Source: Altererythrobacter sp.
GTDB lineage: Bacteria > Pseudomonadota > Alphaproteobacteria > Sphingomonadales > Sphingomonadaceae
NCBI GenBank assembly: GCA_031178065.1
Contig: JAPSJS010000029.1
Span: 1 to 42,002 of the forward strand
Direction: 5' to 3'
DNA length: 42,002 bases
Part shown: positions 8,954 through 17,183 of the stretch, piece after piece
Layout: each line of letters starts with the position of its first letter
Position numbering within the stretch: position 1 is the first letter of the stretch
Program-made: the position numbers and the translations under genes
The notes under the pieces: generated by a model
The model's database searches: none
The model's input: the letters and a program-made list of their open reading frames with translations, nothing else
Told to the model about the DNA's origin: nothing

Positions 8954-9011
8954 ATTGGCACTCCTTGTTGCTACACCGGCGCGTCATGCGTCGGCGAATC
9001 GGGTGCTCGCA

Positions 9012-9042
9012 TTCATGCAACTTCAAGCTGACTTGAGGTCAA
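9012..9042 (-). promoter_or_regulatory. SoxR box with 19-bp-spaced promoter reading toward the VOC gene
   Basis: Bases 9021-9038 (CTTCAAGCTGACTTGAGG) match 15 of 18 bases of the enterobacterial SoxR box CCTCAAGTTAACTTGAGG. On the reverse strand a TTGACC (9042-9037) and a weak -10 CATGAA (9017-9012) flank it with a 19-bp spacer, the long spacing typical of MerR-family activated promoters. The forward strand has no comparable pair, so the arrangement favours activation of the VOC gene. Confidence 0.75.
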
Positions 9043-9068
9043 GCATGTTTGTGGGTTAAAGGGCGCGC

Positions 9069-9515
9069 ATGAAAGCAAGCGACCTCCTGCCGATCGGCAC
9101 TCTCGCCCGCCGCACGGGGCTCTCGACCTCTGCGATCCGCTTCTACGAGGACAAGGGGCTGCTGAGGGCGCACCGCACTGGCGGCAACCAGCGGCGGTTC
9201 CTGCGCTCGGACATCCGTCGTCTCAGTTTCATCCTGATCGCGCAGAAGCTCGGGCTGACGCTGGAGGACATCGCGGAGCATCTCGCGCGGCTGCCGGAAG
9301 GCCGGACCCCGACGAGCTTCGACTGGTGGAAGATCAGCGAGGCGATCCGCGATCGTCTCGACCGCCGGATCGCGCAGCTTCAGGCGATGCGCGACAACCT
9401 CGACGGTTGCATCGGCTGCGGGTGCCTGAGCCTCAAGCACTGCAGGCTCTATAACCCGGACGACAAGGCGGGTGAACAAGGCCCGGGGCCGCGTGTCCTG
9501 CGCGAAATGGCCTAG
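9069..9515 (+). CDS. soxR: Redox-sensitive transcriptional activator SoxR
   Basis: SoxR is a MerR-family dimer that senses redox-cycling drugs or superoxide through a [2Fe-2S] cluster. The 148-residue protein has the winged helix at the N-terminus (IGTLARRTGLSTSAIRFYED) and a coiled dimer helix around residues 85-118. The cluster motif CIGCGCLSLKHC (C-x2-C-x-C-x5-C) is near residue 119. All four cysteines are present, which separates it from metal-sensing MerR relatives. It is divergent from the VOC gene, and the SoxR box lies 30 bp before its start, so it may also limit its own expression. Confidence 0.95.
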   Translation: MKASDLLPIGTLARRTGLSTSAIRFYEDKGLLRAHRTGGNQRRFLRSDIRRLSFILIAQKLGLTLEDIAEHLARLPEGRTPTSFDWWKISEAIRDRLDRRIAQLQAMRDNLDGCIGCGCLSLKHCRLYNPDDKAGEQGPGPRVLREMA

Positions 9516-9520
9516 CTTTT

Positions 9521-10048
9521 TTACTCTTCCGGCCCCAGCGCCGGGTCGAGGTCTCGGGGGCGCTTGAAGTGCACCAATTGTGCGCAGCCGGGCACCAAGT
9601 CGGTCCAGTCGTCGATGTCGAGTTCGAACACCGCGAACGTCGCGGTCGGGTATTTGGTCGCCGCCTCGTCGAACATGCCGTTCTCCGCCGATGGCGGGAC
9701 GAGCGCGAAGAGCACTTCCTGCAGGCCAGGATTGTGCCCGGCGACGAGCACGGCATCCGCGTCCCCGGCATTCTCGCGAACGACGTCCAGGATCGTCTCG
9801 GCGCTTGCGAGATAGAGGCGCTCGTCCCATCGCGGTTCGGCCTCGGGCAATGCGGCGGCGAGCGTCTGGCGCACGCGTTCGGCGGAGCTGGCGAGCAGCA
9901 GATCCCACTCGACGCCATGTTCGGCGATGTGCCGGCCGATCAGCCGCGCCCCCCTGCGTCCGCGGGCGTTGAGGTCGCGGTCGAAGTCGCGCTTGCCCAC
10001 GTCGTCCCAGTCCGACTTCGCGTGGCGCAGCAATCCCAATCTCTTCAC
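9521..10048 (-). CDS. SixA-like phosphohistidine phosphatase
   Basis: This 175-residue histidine phosphatase has the RHG-type motif LGLLRHAKSDWDD at the start, with the nucleophile His near residue 9, and the second active-site His in VLVAGHNPGLQEV near 100. The short length and RHAKSDW form are typical of SixA, which dephosphorylates phosphohistidine on signalling or phosphotransfer proteins; the true substrate is unknown. The GTG start at 10048 overlaps the helicase TGA by four bases, so translation is probably coupled. The frame is open far upstream, inside the helicase, but that part is a shadow. Confidence 0.85.
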   Translation of the reverse strand: MKRLGLLRHAKSDWDDVGKRDFDRDLNARGRRGARLIGRHIAEHGVEWDLLLASSAERVRQTLAAALPEAEPRWDERLYLASAETILDVVRENAGDADAVLVAGHNPGLQEVLFALVPPSAENGMFDEAATKYPTATFAVFELDIDDWTDLVPGCAQLVHFKRPRDLDPALGPEE

Positions 10049-12768
10049 GACGGCTGGCGGTCCTTCGATTCCCGTGCGGCTTCGGCCCCTGAAACACCTG
10101 CGGCCACCCGTTGTAAAGCTTCGGCCAGCGTCAGTCTGATGACAGGCGTGCCGGTGGGGAAGGCGCCGAGAAGCCGGCTGGGGAAGGCGGAGGACAGCAC
10201 GACGAAATGGCCCGCGTCGTCCTTCGAACGGATCAGCCGCCCGAACGCCTGCGCCAGCCGCGCCCGGATGATACGGTCGTCGTAAGCGCTGCCGCCGTTT
10301 GCCGCACGGCGCGCGCGGTGGAGGATGTCGGGCCGGGGCCACGGGACCTGCTCCATGACTACGCAGCGCAGCGAGCGGCCGGGCACGTCCACCCCGTCGC
10401 GTAAGGCATCGGTGCCGAGCAGGCTTGCGGCGGGATCGTCGCGGAAGATGTCGACCAGCGTGCCGGTGTCGATCGGATCGACATGCTGCGCATAGAGCGG
10501 GAGGCCCGCGCGTGCGAGGCGGTCGGCGATCCGCCCGTGGACTGCCCGAAGCCGCCGAACTGCGGTAAACAGGCCGAGCACCCCCCCGTTTGCAGCCTCG
10601 ATAAGCCGCGCGTAGGCGCCGGCGAGTGCCGGCAGATCGCCGCGCTTCACGTCGGTGATGATCAGCACCTCCGCGCGGGCGGCGTAGTCGAACGGACTCT
10701 CCGCCTGGGCGAGCAGGGGTTCCACCTCGATATGCGGCGCGCCCGAGCGGGCGATGGCGTTCTGCCAGTCGTCGCCATCGCGCAGCGTCGCGCTGGTGAG
10801 CATGACCCCGTGCGCCGGCTCCAGCACGACGCGCGCGAAAGGCTTCATCGGGTCGAGCCAGCGGCGATGAATGCCCACGTCGAACTCGCGCGCTTCGCTG
10901 CGGTCGACCGCCAGCCAGTCGACGAACTCCGGGTCCGCCGGACCGCCAAGCCGGTCGAGCAACGCCTCCCACGCCTGCAGCAGGTCAACCCTCCAGGCGA
11001 GCGAATGGCGCGCGCCCTCGATCCGTGCGCGGCCTTGGCCGTCGAGCCAGTCGGGTGCATCCTCCACTACCGCTTCCAGACGTACCCCGAGCTTGACCAA
11101 GGGGCGGCGGATAGCGGCGAGCGCATCGCGCGCCGCCTGCGCCTGTTCGATCAGATTGCCTGGCAGGCCCGCTGCTTCGGTCTCGATGCCGTAGCCGGCT
11201 TCCTGTCCGCCGCTTTCGTCGCGCGCGTAAGTGCAGGCCCGCACCGCTGCGAGGAGGGACTCGAGCGGGCCGTAAGGCTCTCCATCGTTGAGACGCTGGA
11301 GCCAACCGTCGGATGGCAGCGCCTGTGCCGCTTCGAGTGCAGCCTCGATCGCGTCGCCGCCCGCTTCGTCGTAGCTCGCCACGTCGGCAAGGCGGGCCGC
11401 CAGGCCCCGGCGGCGGCCGCGGTTCTTGCGTTCCGGCCCGACGATCCAGCGCCGAAGCTCGATCGCCTCCTGCCCCGTCAGTGCGGCGGCGAAAGTGCTA
11501 TCGGCAGCGTCGAAGACGTGGTGCCCCTCGTCGAACACGATCCGCGTCGGCCGCTGTGCATGGTCGCGTCCGCGCGCGGCATTGATCATCACCAGCGCGT
11601 GGTTGGCGATGACCAGGTCGGCCTGTGCCGACGCGCGCGCGGCGCGTTCGATGAAGCATTTACGGTAGTGCGGGCAGCCGGCATAAACGCATTCGCCCCG
11701 CTGATCGGTCAGCGCCGCGATCCCGCGCTTGCGGAACAGCGTGCCGAGCCAGCCCGGCAAGTCGCCGCCGATCATGTCGCCGTCGCGGCTGTAGGCGGCC
11801 CAACGTGCGACCAGATGCGCGAGGATCGCCGCACGTCCCCCGAAGCCGCCTTGCAGCGCATCCTCCAGATTGAGCAGACAGAGGTAGTTCTCGCGCCCCT
11901 TGCGTACCACCACGGGTTGGGTGCCATCGGCGCGCCGCTCGGGCCAGGCGCGGCGGCTCTCCCCCCGAAGCTGGCGCTGGAGGTTCTTGGTGTAGGTCGA
12001 GACCCAGACCGTGCCCCGCGCGGCCGAGGCCCAGAGCGAGGCAGGGGCCAGATAGCCGAGGGTCTTGCCGATGCCGGTCCCGGCCTGTGCCAGCAACAGG
12101 TGCGGCGCGGCGCGCTTCGCTCGCGGTGCGAAGACCTTGCCGGCCTCGCGGGCATAGAGCCGCTGCCCTTCGCGCCGCTCCGACCCGGCACCTGTGAGGT
12201 GCGCGAGCTGCGCCTCAATCTCCGGCTCCTCGATCAGCACCTGCCCGGGAGGTGGGCGGTCGGGCGCCTCCTCCCACTCCGGCAGGCGCGAAAACAGCCA
12301 TTTCTCCGCCCGCTCCGGCCGCGCGATATGCGGCGCAAGCACCTGCGCCCAGGGCCAGCGCAGCCGCACGAGCGACTGGAGCGCCGACCACGCACCCTCG
12401 CGTTCTGCCCAGTCGGGGCTGGCGCAAGTCTCGAGCAACGCACCGGTCGCCTGCTGGAGCAGCGCGGGCACGGCATCGTCGCTTGCCGGCTCCTCCAGCC
12501 CGAGCGCATGGGCGAGTCCCTTGGGAGTCGGCACGCAGAAGCGCGCAGGGTAGATGAAGGCGAATAGCTCCAGCAGGTCGAGCCCCGAGAGGTCGGGATA
12601 GCCTAGCCGAGTAGCCACCAGCGGGGCGTTGAGCAGCAGCACAGGCGTATCCGCCGCGGCCATGATCGCCTCGCCCTTGGAGCAGCCGCGCGTGGCCCCA
12701 GTGGCATCGCGCAGCCATGTTCCGGCATGGCTGGCGTGGAGCGCGGGGAGGGGCACCGGTTCGGGCAT
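10045..12768 (-). CDS. DinG/XPD-type ATP-dependent DNA helicase with Fe-S cluster
   Basis: This 907-residue superfamily 2 helicase has Walker A AQAGTGIGKTLG near residue 230 and a Walker B/DEAH variant VFDEGHHVFD near 412. Four cysteines lie between them (one in ENYLCLLN, three in ECVYAGCPHYRKC), the arrangement of the XPD/DinG [4Fe-4S] cluster. Motif VI is QAFGRLIRSKDD near 840. Such enzymes unwind 5'-3' and resolve R-loops or damage structures. The first 200 residues have no motif I recognise. An in-frame TTG at 12834 could extend the N-terminus by 22 residues, but ATG 12768 gives the more usual start; neither has a good ribosome site. Confidence 0.9.
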   Translation of the reverse strand: MPEPVPLPALHASHAGTWLRDATGATRGCSKGEAIMAAADTPVLLLNAPLVATRLGYPDLSGLDLLELFAFIYPARFCVPTPKGLAHALGLEEPASDDAVPALLQQATGALLETCASPDWAEREGAWSALQSLVRLRWPWAQVLAPHIARPERAEKWLFSRLPEWEEAPDRPPPGQVLIEEPEIEAQLAHLTGAGSERREGQRLYAREAGKVFAPRAKRAAPHLLLAQAGTGIGKTLGYLAPASLWASAARGTVWVSTYTKNLQRQLRGESRRAWPERRADGTQPVVVRKGRENYLCLLNLEDALQGGFGGRAAILAHLVARWAAYSRDGDMIGGDLPGWLGTLFRKRGIAALTDQRGECVYAGCPHYRKCFIERAARASAQADLVIANHALVMINAARGRDHAQRPTRIVFDEGHHVFDAADSTFAAALTGQEAIELRRWIVGPERKNRGRRRGLAARLADVASYDEAGGDAIEAALEAAQALPSDGWLQRLNDGEPYGPLESLLAAVRACTYARDESGGQEAGYGIETEAAGLPGNLIEQAQAARDALAAIRRPLVKLGVRLEAVVEDAPDWLDGQGRARIEGARHSLAWRVDLLQAWEALLDRLGGPADPEFVDWLAVDRSEAREFDVGIHRRWLDPMKPFARVVLEPAHGVMLTSATLRDGDDWQNAIARSGAPHIEVEPLLAQAESPFDYAARAEVLIITDVKRGDLPALAGAYARLIEAANGGVLGLFTAVRRLRAVHGRIADRLARAGLPLYAQHVDPIDTGTLVDIFRDDPAASLLGTDALRDGVDVPGRSLRCVVMEQVPWPRPDILHRARRAANGGSAYDDRIIRARLAQAFGRLIRSKDDAGHFVVLSSAFPSRLLGAFPTGTPVIRLTLAEALQRVAAGVSGAEAARESKDRQPS

Positions 12769-12863
12769 CGCTCGACGATGCGCGAGAGAGAACGGAAAGT
12801 AAACAAGCGCGGCGGAGTGGAAAAGCACGGTCAACGCCTGAACGCATGGACGACGCGTCCCGT

Positions 12864-12897
12864 CGTGAAATCAAGTCGACTAATGCCGTGAAATCAA
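12864..12897. repeat. Two direct copies of CGTGAAATCAA
   Basis: An 11-base sequence occurs at 12864-12874 and again at 12887-12897, a 23-bp period, in the divergent gap between the helicase and the next gene. The spacing of about two helical turns could suit a regulator, but no family is recognised. Confidence 0.35.
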
Positions 12898-12967
12898 TGG
12901 CTCACGGCTCCCTGAACGGCAGATAAACAGGAACATGGCAGAAATGTGCCGCGTTTTTCCAGTTACT

Positions 12968-14029
12968 ATGCCCAAAACCAGACACCACCTCCGCAGCGCC
13001 CCCATCGCAATCGCCGCGATGCTCGCGCTAGGCAGCACCTCGGCTCTTGCACAGACGGCGCCGGCCTCTCCGACGCCGAGCGCGCCGTCCGATCCGATCG
13101 TCCTGCAGTTGCCGATCGCGCCAACGTCGCCCGCGACCGCGCCGGCCACCGCCACCCCCAGCACCACCGTCGCCGCGCCTCCCGCGACGCAGCCGCCGGG
13201 CATCGTGCTCGATCTGCCGCCGGCGCCCGCTGCCAGCCAGGCCGCGCCCGGAGCGGCGGCAAGCGGGCCGCGGGCGAGGGCGGCGGCCTCGGTCGCCGAG
13301 CCCGAACCCGCCTCGGAGCGCCGCGCCCCCCCCGCTGCCGCCCCGGCCGCACGCGATCCGGCACCGGCCGCAGCTTCGGCGCCGACCGAAGCCGAGGCTC
13401 CTGCGATCGAGGCTTCGCTCCCGGTCGAAGCGGCGGGTGCATCGGTGCCGATGGTAGCCAGCGCCCCGGAAACTGCGGCGATCGAACCGGTGCCCGATGC
13501 GGACCCGGACTGGATCGCCCTGATCGCTCTGGCCCTCGTTGGCCTGATCCCGCTTACCCTCGCGTTCCTCGCCTTCGCCTGGTTCCGCCGTCGGTCGCGC
13601 CGGGCGGGCGAGCTCGAAATGGCTGCGGCGGAACGCCAGGCCGAGCCGGTTGCAACGGCGCCGATCGAGAACGAACCGGCTCCGGTCGCCGGGCTCGCCG
13701 CCGTGCGCGAGCCTGATCCGGAACCCGCTCGCAACGTCCGCAATCCGCTCGATTCCTATCGTGGCCAGCCCTCGAATGGTGCTGCGGTGGTGCTGCCGCC
13801 GGAGCTTCCGGAAACCTTCGAGGAGCGCGACGCGCTGCTCAAGCAGATGATCGCGGCCAAGCCCGACCGCGCCAATCCGTTCCGCTCGACGCGGGCCCGA
13901 GCCCGGCGTGCGCGGCTGATCCTCCAGTCGCTCGGCCGCAAGTTCGAGAACGCCCGCCCGCGGATCGACTTGAGCGAGTACACCGCGAACTGGCCCGCCT
14001 TGGCGCGGCGCCCTGTGCGCTACGCCTGA
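12968..14029 (+). CDS. Ala/Pro-rich membrane protein of unknown function
   Basis: I do not recognise this protein of 353 residues. From ATG 12968 it has a good signal peptide (MPKTRHHLRSAPIAIAAMLA through ALAQ). A low-complexity Ala/Pro/Glu region of about 140 residues follows, then one strong membrane segment (WIALIALALVGLIPLTLAFL) and basic residues RRRSRR. The C-terminal 130 residues look folded and cytosolic: LPETFEERDALLKQMIAAKP and SRARRARLILQSLGRKFE-like helices. The layout suggests an extracytoplasmic linker tethered to a cytosolic module. An upstream ATG at 12935 has an AGGA but very short spacing, so the start is uncertain. Confidence 0.6.
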   Translation: MPKTRHHLRSAPIAIAAMLALGSTSALAQTAPASPTPSAPSDPIVLQLPIAPTSPATAPATATPSTTVAAPPATQPPGIVLDLPPAPAASQAAPGAAASGPRARAAASVAEPEPASERRAPPAAAPAARDPAPAAASAPTEAEAPAIEASLPVEAAGASVPMVASAPETAAIEPVPDADPDWIALIALALVGLIPLTLAFLAFAWFRRRSRRAGELEMAAAERQAEPVATAPIENEPAPVAGLAAVREPDPEPARNVRNPLDSYRGQPSNGAAVVLPPELPETFEERDALLKQMIAAKPDRANPFRSTRARARRARLILQSLGRKFENARPRIDLSEYTANWPALARRPVRYA

Positions 14030-14047
14030 CCCGCGAGGGTCGCAGGG

Positions 14048-14077
14048 AAGGGGTGCTCCGCGAGGGGCGCCCCTTTT
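14048..14077 (+). terminator. Rho-independent terminator
   Basis: AAGGGGTGC (14048-14056) pairs, with one G-U pair, with GCGCCCCTT (14067-14075) across a ten-base loop and runs into TTTT, 19 bases after the stop of the Ala/Pro-rich gene. Confidence 0.6.
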
Positions 14078-14131
14078 CCCGTGCGTACCTTCGCACTTGC
14101 AACATCTGCCGCCTTGCGCGAGAGGCGGGCC

Positions 14132-15763
14132 ATGACCGAGCAGACCCTGATCGAAGCCGCCCGCGTATCCAAGGCCTGGCCGTTCCAGGAGGCGCAGCGT
14201 CTGCTCAAGCGTTATCCCGACGGGAAGCCCGGCGGCGCCCCGGTCCTGTTCGAGACCGGTTACGGTCCTTCGGGCCTGCCGCATATCGGCACCTTTCAGG
14301 AAGTCCTGCGCACCACGCTGGTCCGCCGCGCCTATGAGGCGCTGATCGGCGCGAAGCCGGAAGACGGCAAGACGCGCCTCGTCGCATTTTCCGACGATAT
14401 GGACGGGCTGCGCAAGGTGCCCGACAACGTGCCCAACCGCGACATGCTGACCGGGCACCTTGGCAAGCCGCTGACTCGCATTCCCGATCCGTTCAACGCC
14501 GGTTTCGACAGCTTTGCCCACCACAACAACGCCAAACTGCGCGAATTCCTCGATCGCTTCGGGTTCGAGTACGAGTTCATGTCGTCGAGCGAACACTACA
14601 ATTCGGGTGGGTTCGACGGTGCGCTACGGCAGGTGCTGCGCAGCAATCAGGCGATCCTAGACATCATGCTGCCGACGCTGCGCGAGGAGCGGCGCAAGAC
14701 TTATTCGCCCGTGCTGCCGATCAGTCCGGCCACAGGCGTCGTGCTGCAGGTGCCGGTCGAGGTGGTCGACGCAGAAGCGGGTATTGTCCGCTTTACCGAC
14801 GAGGACGGGACGATCGTCGAGCAGTCGGCGCTCGGCGGCATGGCCAAGCTGCAGTGGAAGGTCGACTGGGCAATGCGCTGGTACGCGCTCGGCGTCGATT
14901 ACGAGATGTGCGGCAAGGATCTGACCGACAGCGTCACCCAGTCGGGCAAGATCGTCCAGGTGCTCGGCGGCCGCAAGCCGGAAGGGCTCATCTACGAGCT
15001 GTTCCTCGACGCCAACGGCGAGAAGATCTCGAAGTCCAAGGGCAACGGCCTGACCATCGAGGAGTGGCTGACTTACGGCAGCGAGGAAAGCCTCGGCTTC
15101 TACATCTTCCCCAATCCGAAGAGCGCCAAGCAGCTCCACGTCGGCGTGATCCCGCGTGCCGTGGACGATTACTGGCAGTTCCGCGCGCGCCTGCCCGAGC
15201 AGGAGCTCGACAAGCAGCTCGGCAATCCGGCCTGGCACCTGCTGCGCGCGAATGGCGGGTTCGAAGGTGCGGAGGCTCCGGGTGCGGGCGACACCCTGCC
15301 GGTGACTTACGGGCTGCTGCTCAACCTCGTCGGTGTCCTCGGTGCGGGTGCGACGCGCGAGCAGGTCTGGTCGTACCTCGGCAACTACATCGCCGATCCC
15401 GATCCGGCCAAGCATCCAGAGCTGGACGTGCTGGTCGGCACCGCGCTTGCCTACAACCGCGATTTCGTAGCGCCGACGCTGGAACGCCGCGCGCCCACCG
15501 CGAACGAGGCGGCTGCGTTGCGCAGGCTCGACGAGGCGCTGGCGGATGTCGGACCGGGCTCTGAGGCTGAGGACTTGCAGACGATCGTCTACGAGATCGG
15601 CAAGGACGAACAGTTCGGCTTCGAGTCGCTGCGTGACTGGTTCAAGGCGCTCTACGAGACGCTCCTCGGGTCGAGCCAAGGGCCGCGCATGGGCAGCTTC
15701 ATCGCGCTCTACGGCATCGAGAACAGCCGCCGCCTGATCGCCGAGGCGCTCGCGCGCGTTTAA
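14132..15763 (+). CDS. lysS: Lysyl-tRNA synthetase, class I
   Basis: This is the archaeal-type class I LysRS (also called LysK), which charges tRNA-Lys and is unrelated to the usual bacterial class II enzyme. The 543-residue product has the Rossmann HIGH motif as GYGPSGLPHIGTF near residue 50 and the KMSKS loop as EKISKSKGNG near 298. The C-terminal helical region binds the anticodon. Class I LysRS is the known form in many alphaproteobacteria. ATG 14132 follows GAGAGGCGGG at proper spacing. No class II lysS is seen in the window. Confidence 0.96.
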   Translation: MTEQTLIEAARVSKAWPFQEAQRLLKRYPDGKPGGAPVLFETGYGPSGLPHIGTFQEVLRTTLVRRAYEALIGAKPEDGKTRLVAFSDDMDGLRKVPDNVPNRDMLTGHLGKPLTRIPDPFNAGFDSFAHHNNAKLREFLDRFGFEYEFMSSSEHYNSGGFDGALRQVLRSNQAILDIMLPTLREERRKTYSPVLPISPATGVVLQVPVEVVDAEAGIVRFTDEDGTIVEQSALGGMAKLQWKVDWAMRWYALGVDYEMCGKDLTDSVTQSGKIVQVLGGRKPEGLIYELFLDANGEKISKSKGNGLTIEEWLTYGSEESLGFYIFPNPKSAKQLHVGVIPRAVDDYWQFRARLPEQELDKQLGNPAWHLLRANGGFEGAEAPGAGDTLPVTYGLLLNLVGVLGAGATREQVWSYLGNYIADPDPAKHPELDVLVGTALAYNRDFVAPTLERRAPTANEAAALRRLDEALADVGPGSEAEDLQTIVYEIGKDEQFGFESLRDWFKALYETLLGSSQGPRMGSFIALYGIENSRRLIAEALARV

Positions 15764-15780
15764 GGCTACCGCCTACCCGC

Positions 15781-16449
15781 TTACCCCCACTTGCGGGTGC
15801 GGTACCATTTGGTGATCACGTACTTCACGCCGCTCTCCACGGGACTGCCGGCGTGCATGGTATCCTCGTTGGGCGTGCCGTCGGGCAGGGCGTTGTTCCA
15901 TGTCAGCAGCACGCCGGGCTTCGGCGGGATCTTGATCTCGGCCTCGGTGAAATGCGTCTCGCCCCCGGCCTCGACCGCATTGAGGAAGATCATGGCCGTC
16001 CAGCTTCGCTGGCCGCCGCGCTTGCGTTCCATCTTCCAGTAGTCTTCGGTGGTGTAGAACCAATCGTTGTGCGGCTTGAATTCCTGGCCGGGCATGTAGC
16101 GCTGGCCCTGGATCGCCTCGCCCGTCTCGGGCTTCATGCCGAGCAAGTCGTCGATCCGCCGCGAGACGCCCGCCACGAAGGCATCGCGCGGGTCGAGATT
16201 GCCGGAATAGGAAGTGCGGAAGCCGGTCGAGTAATCGGTGTCGTAGAGCGTGCTCGGCTGTGCCACGGCGTCGATCATCAGGATTAGCCTTTGGCATTCG
16301 GCTGCGCTCAGGAATTCCCCGACGGCGAAAATCTCCGCCTTGTCGGTCGGAATCTTGTAGGCTTGGGGATCCGCCTCGAGCCGTTTGCGGACGGAGGCGC
16401 CGACGCGCTTGAGCGCGTCCTTGTCGGGAATAGTCGCGGTCTTCGTCAT
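15781..16449 (-). CDS. Prolyl 4-hydroxylase-like 2OG-Fe(II) dioxygenase
   Basis: This 222-residue protein matches the P4H-type 2-oxoglutarate/Fe(II) oxygenases. Iron ligands are H and D in FKPHNDWFYTT and the distal His in TMHAGSPV; the lysine in GVKYVITKWYR should bind 2-oxoglutarate. GGETHFTEAEIKIPPKPGVL is the usual core strand. Bacterial members hydroxylate proline in proteins such as EF-Tu or in peptides, but the target is not evident. ATG 16449 has AGGGA eight bases upstream. It is divergent from cytochrome b561. Confidence 0.87.
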   Translation of the reverse strand: MTKTATIPDKDALKRVGASVRKRLEADPQAYKIPTDKAEIFAVGEFLSAAECQRLILMIDAVAQPSTLYDTDYSTGFRTSYSGNLDPRDAFVAGVSRRIDDLLGMKPETGEAIQGQRYMPGQEFKPHNDWFYTTEDYWKMERKRGGQRSWTAMIFLNAVEAGGETHFTEAEIKIPPKPGVLLTWNNALPDGTPNEDTMHAGSPVESGVKYVITKWYRTRKWG

Positions 16450-16535
16450 ATGGCGCTTCCCTACCAGCGCTTGTGTATGCTTCAAGAGTTCCGGAAGCCG
16501 ATGGCAGGATACATCGGATCAGAGGGAGATGGATC

Positions 16536-17093
16536 ATGAACGAAGCTTCGGGACATCGCTATTCGGGCGTCGCTATGCTGTTGCACTGGCTGCTGGCGAT
16601 CGGCGTGTTTGCGCAGTGGCGTATCGCCGTAGCGGCGGAGAACGCGCCTACCGACGAAGCCGGCAGCGAGATCATGGCCAATCACTTCTCGCTCGGCGCG
16701 ACTCTGCTGGTGATCGCCCTGGTGCGCCTCGTGTGGCGCTTCATCCAGCCGAATCCGCCGCTCGCAGCGCATCTTTCGACTTGGGAGCGCTGGCTGGCGA
16801 AGATCACGCACACGCTGTTCTACGTTCTCCTGATCGTAATGCCGCTGGCCGGCTGGCTCGCCATGTCGAAATACGGGAGCGGAGTGGATGTGTTCGGCAT
16901 CTTCACGCTGCCCGCAATGCCGGTGGAAAGCGATCCGGAAGGCGCGCGCGAGATATTCCACATTCATGCGGCGGCGGGGATCACGCTGCTGGTGATCACC
17001 GCGCTCCACATCCTTGGCGTGCTCAAGCACACGCTGATCGACCGCGACGGGAATCTGTTCCGCATGCTGCCGTTCGGAACGCCCAAGGCCTGA
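16536..17093 (+). CDS. Cytochrome b561 family protein
   Basis: This 185-residue inner-membrane di-heme b-type cytochrome has four membrane helices. Probable heme histidines are in LLHWLLAIGVF, NHFSLGATLLV, KITHTLFYVLL and ITALHILGVLKH. Proteins of this family pass electrons between ubiquinol and periplasmic acceptors, for example superoxide. ATG 16536 follows GAGGGAG. A very strong hairpin ends the transcript at 17101-17140. Confidence 0.9.
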   Translation: MNEASGHRYSGVAMLLHWLLAIGVFAQWRIAVAAENAPTDEAGSEIMANHFSLGATLLVIALVRLVWRFIQPNPPLAAHLSTWERWLAKITHTLFYVLLIVMPLAGWLAMSKYGSGVDVFGIFTLPAMPVESDPEGAREIFHIHAAAGITLLVITALHILGVLKHTLIDRDGNLFRMLPFGTPKA

Positions 17094-17100
17094 GGGCACA

Positions 17101-17140
17101 TGCAAGAACCCCCGCCGGTTCGCACCGGCGGGGGCTTGCA
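17101..17140. terminator. Strong bidirectional terminator hairpin
   Basis: An 11-bp GC stem (CCCCCGCCGGT / ACCGGCGGGGG) with a TCGC loop is extended by TGCAAG / CTTGCA past a two-base bulge. It stands between the convergent cytochrome b561 and RcnB-like genes. Confidence 0.75.
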
Positions 17141-17183
17141 AAGGACTGCCGGGCTGAGAGACCCCGGCAGCGGGGAAAGCGGC

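Noticed and set aside
9012-9060. SoxR-box promoter reading toward soxR itself
   Set aside because: The forward strand lacks -35 and -10 like hexamers with 19-bp spacing, so only the VOC direction is well supported.
10483-12567. A long open frame on the forward strand opposite the helicase gene (694 codons)
   Set aside because: High GC and the helicase codon bias remove stop codons from the opposite strand. The protein has no recognisable motif, while the reverse-strand protein has all helicase motifs.
12769-12834. TTG start extending the helicase by 22 residues
   Set aside because: The extension is hydrophobic with no ribosome site, and the ATG at 12768 gives a normal start, but the point is not settled.
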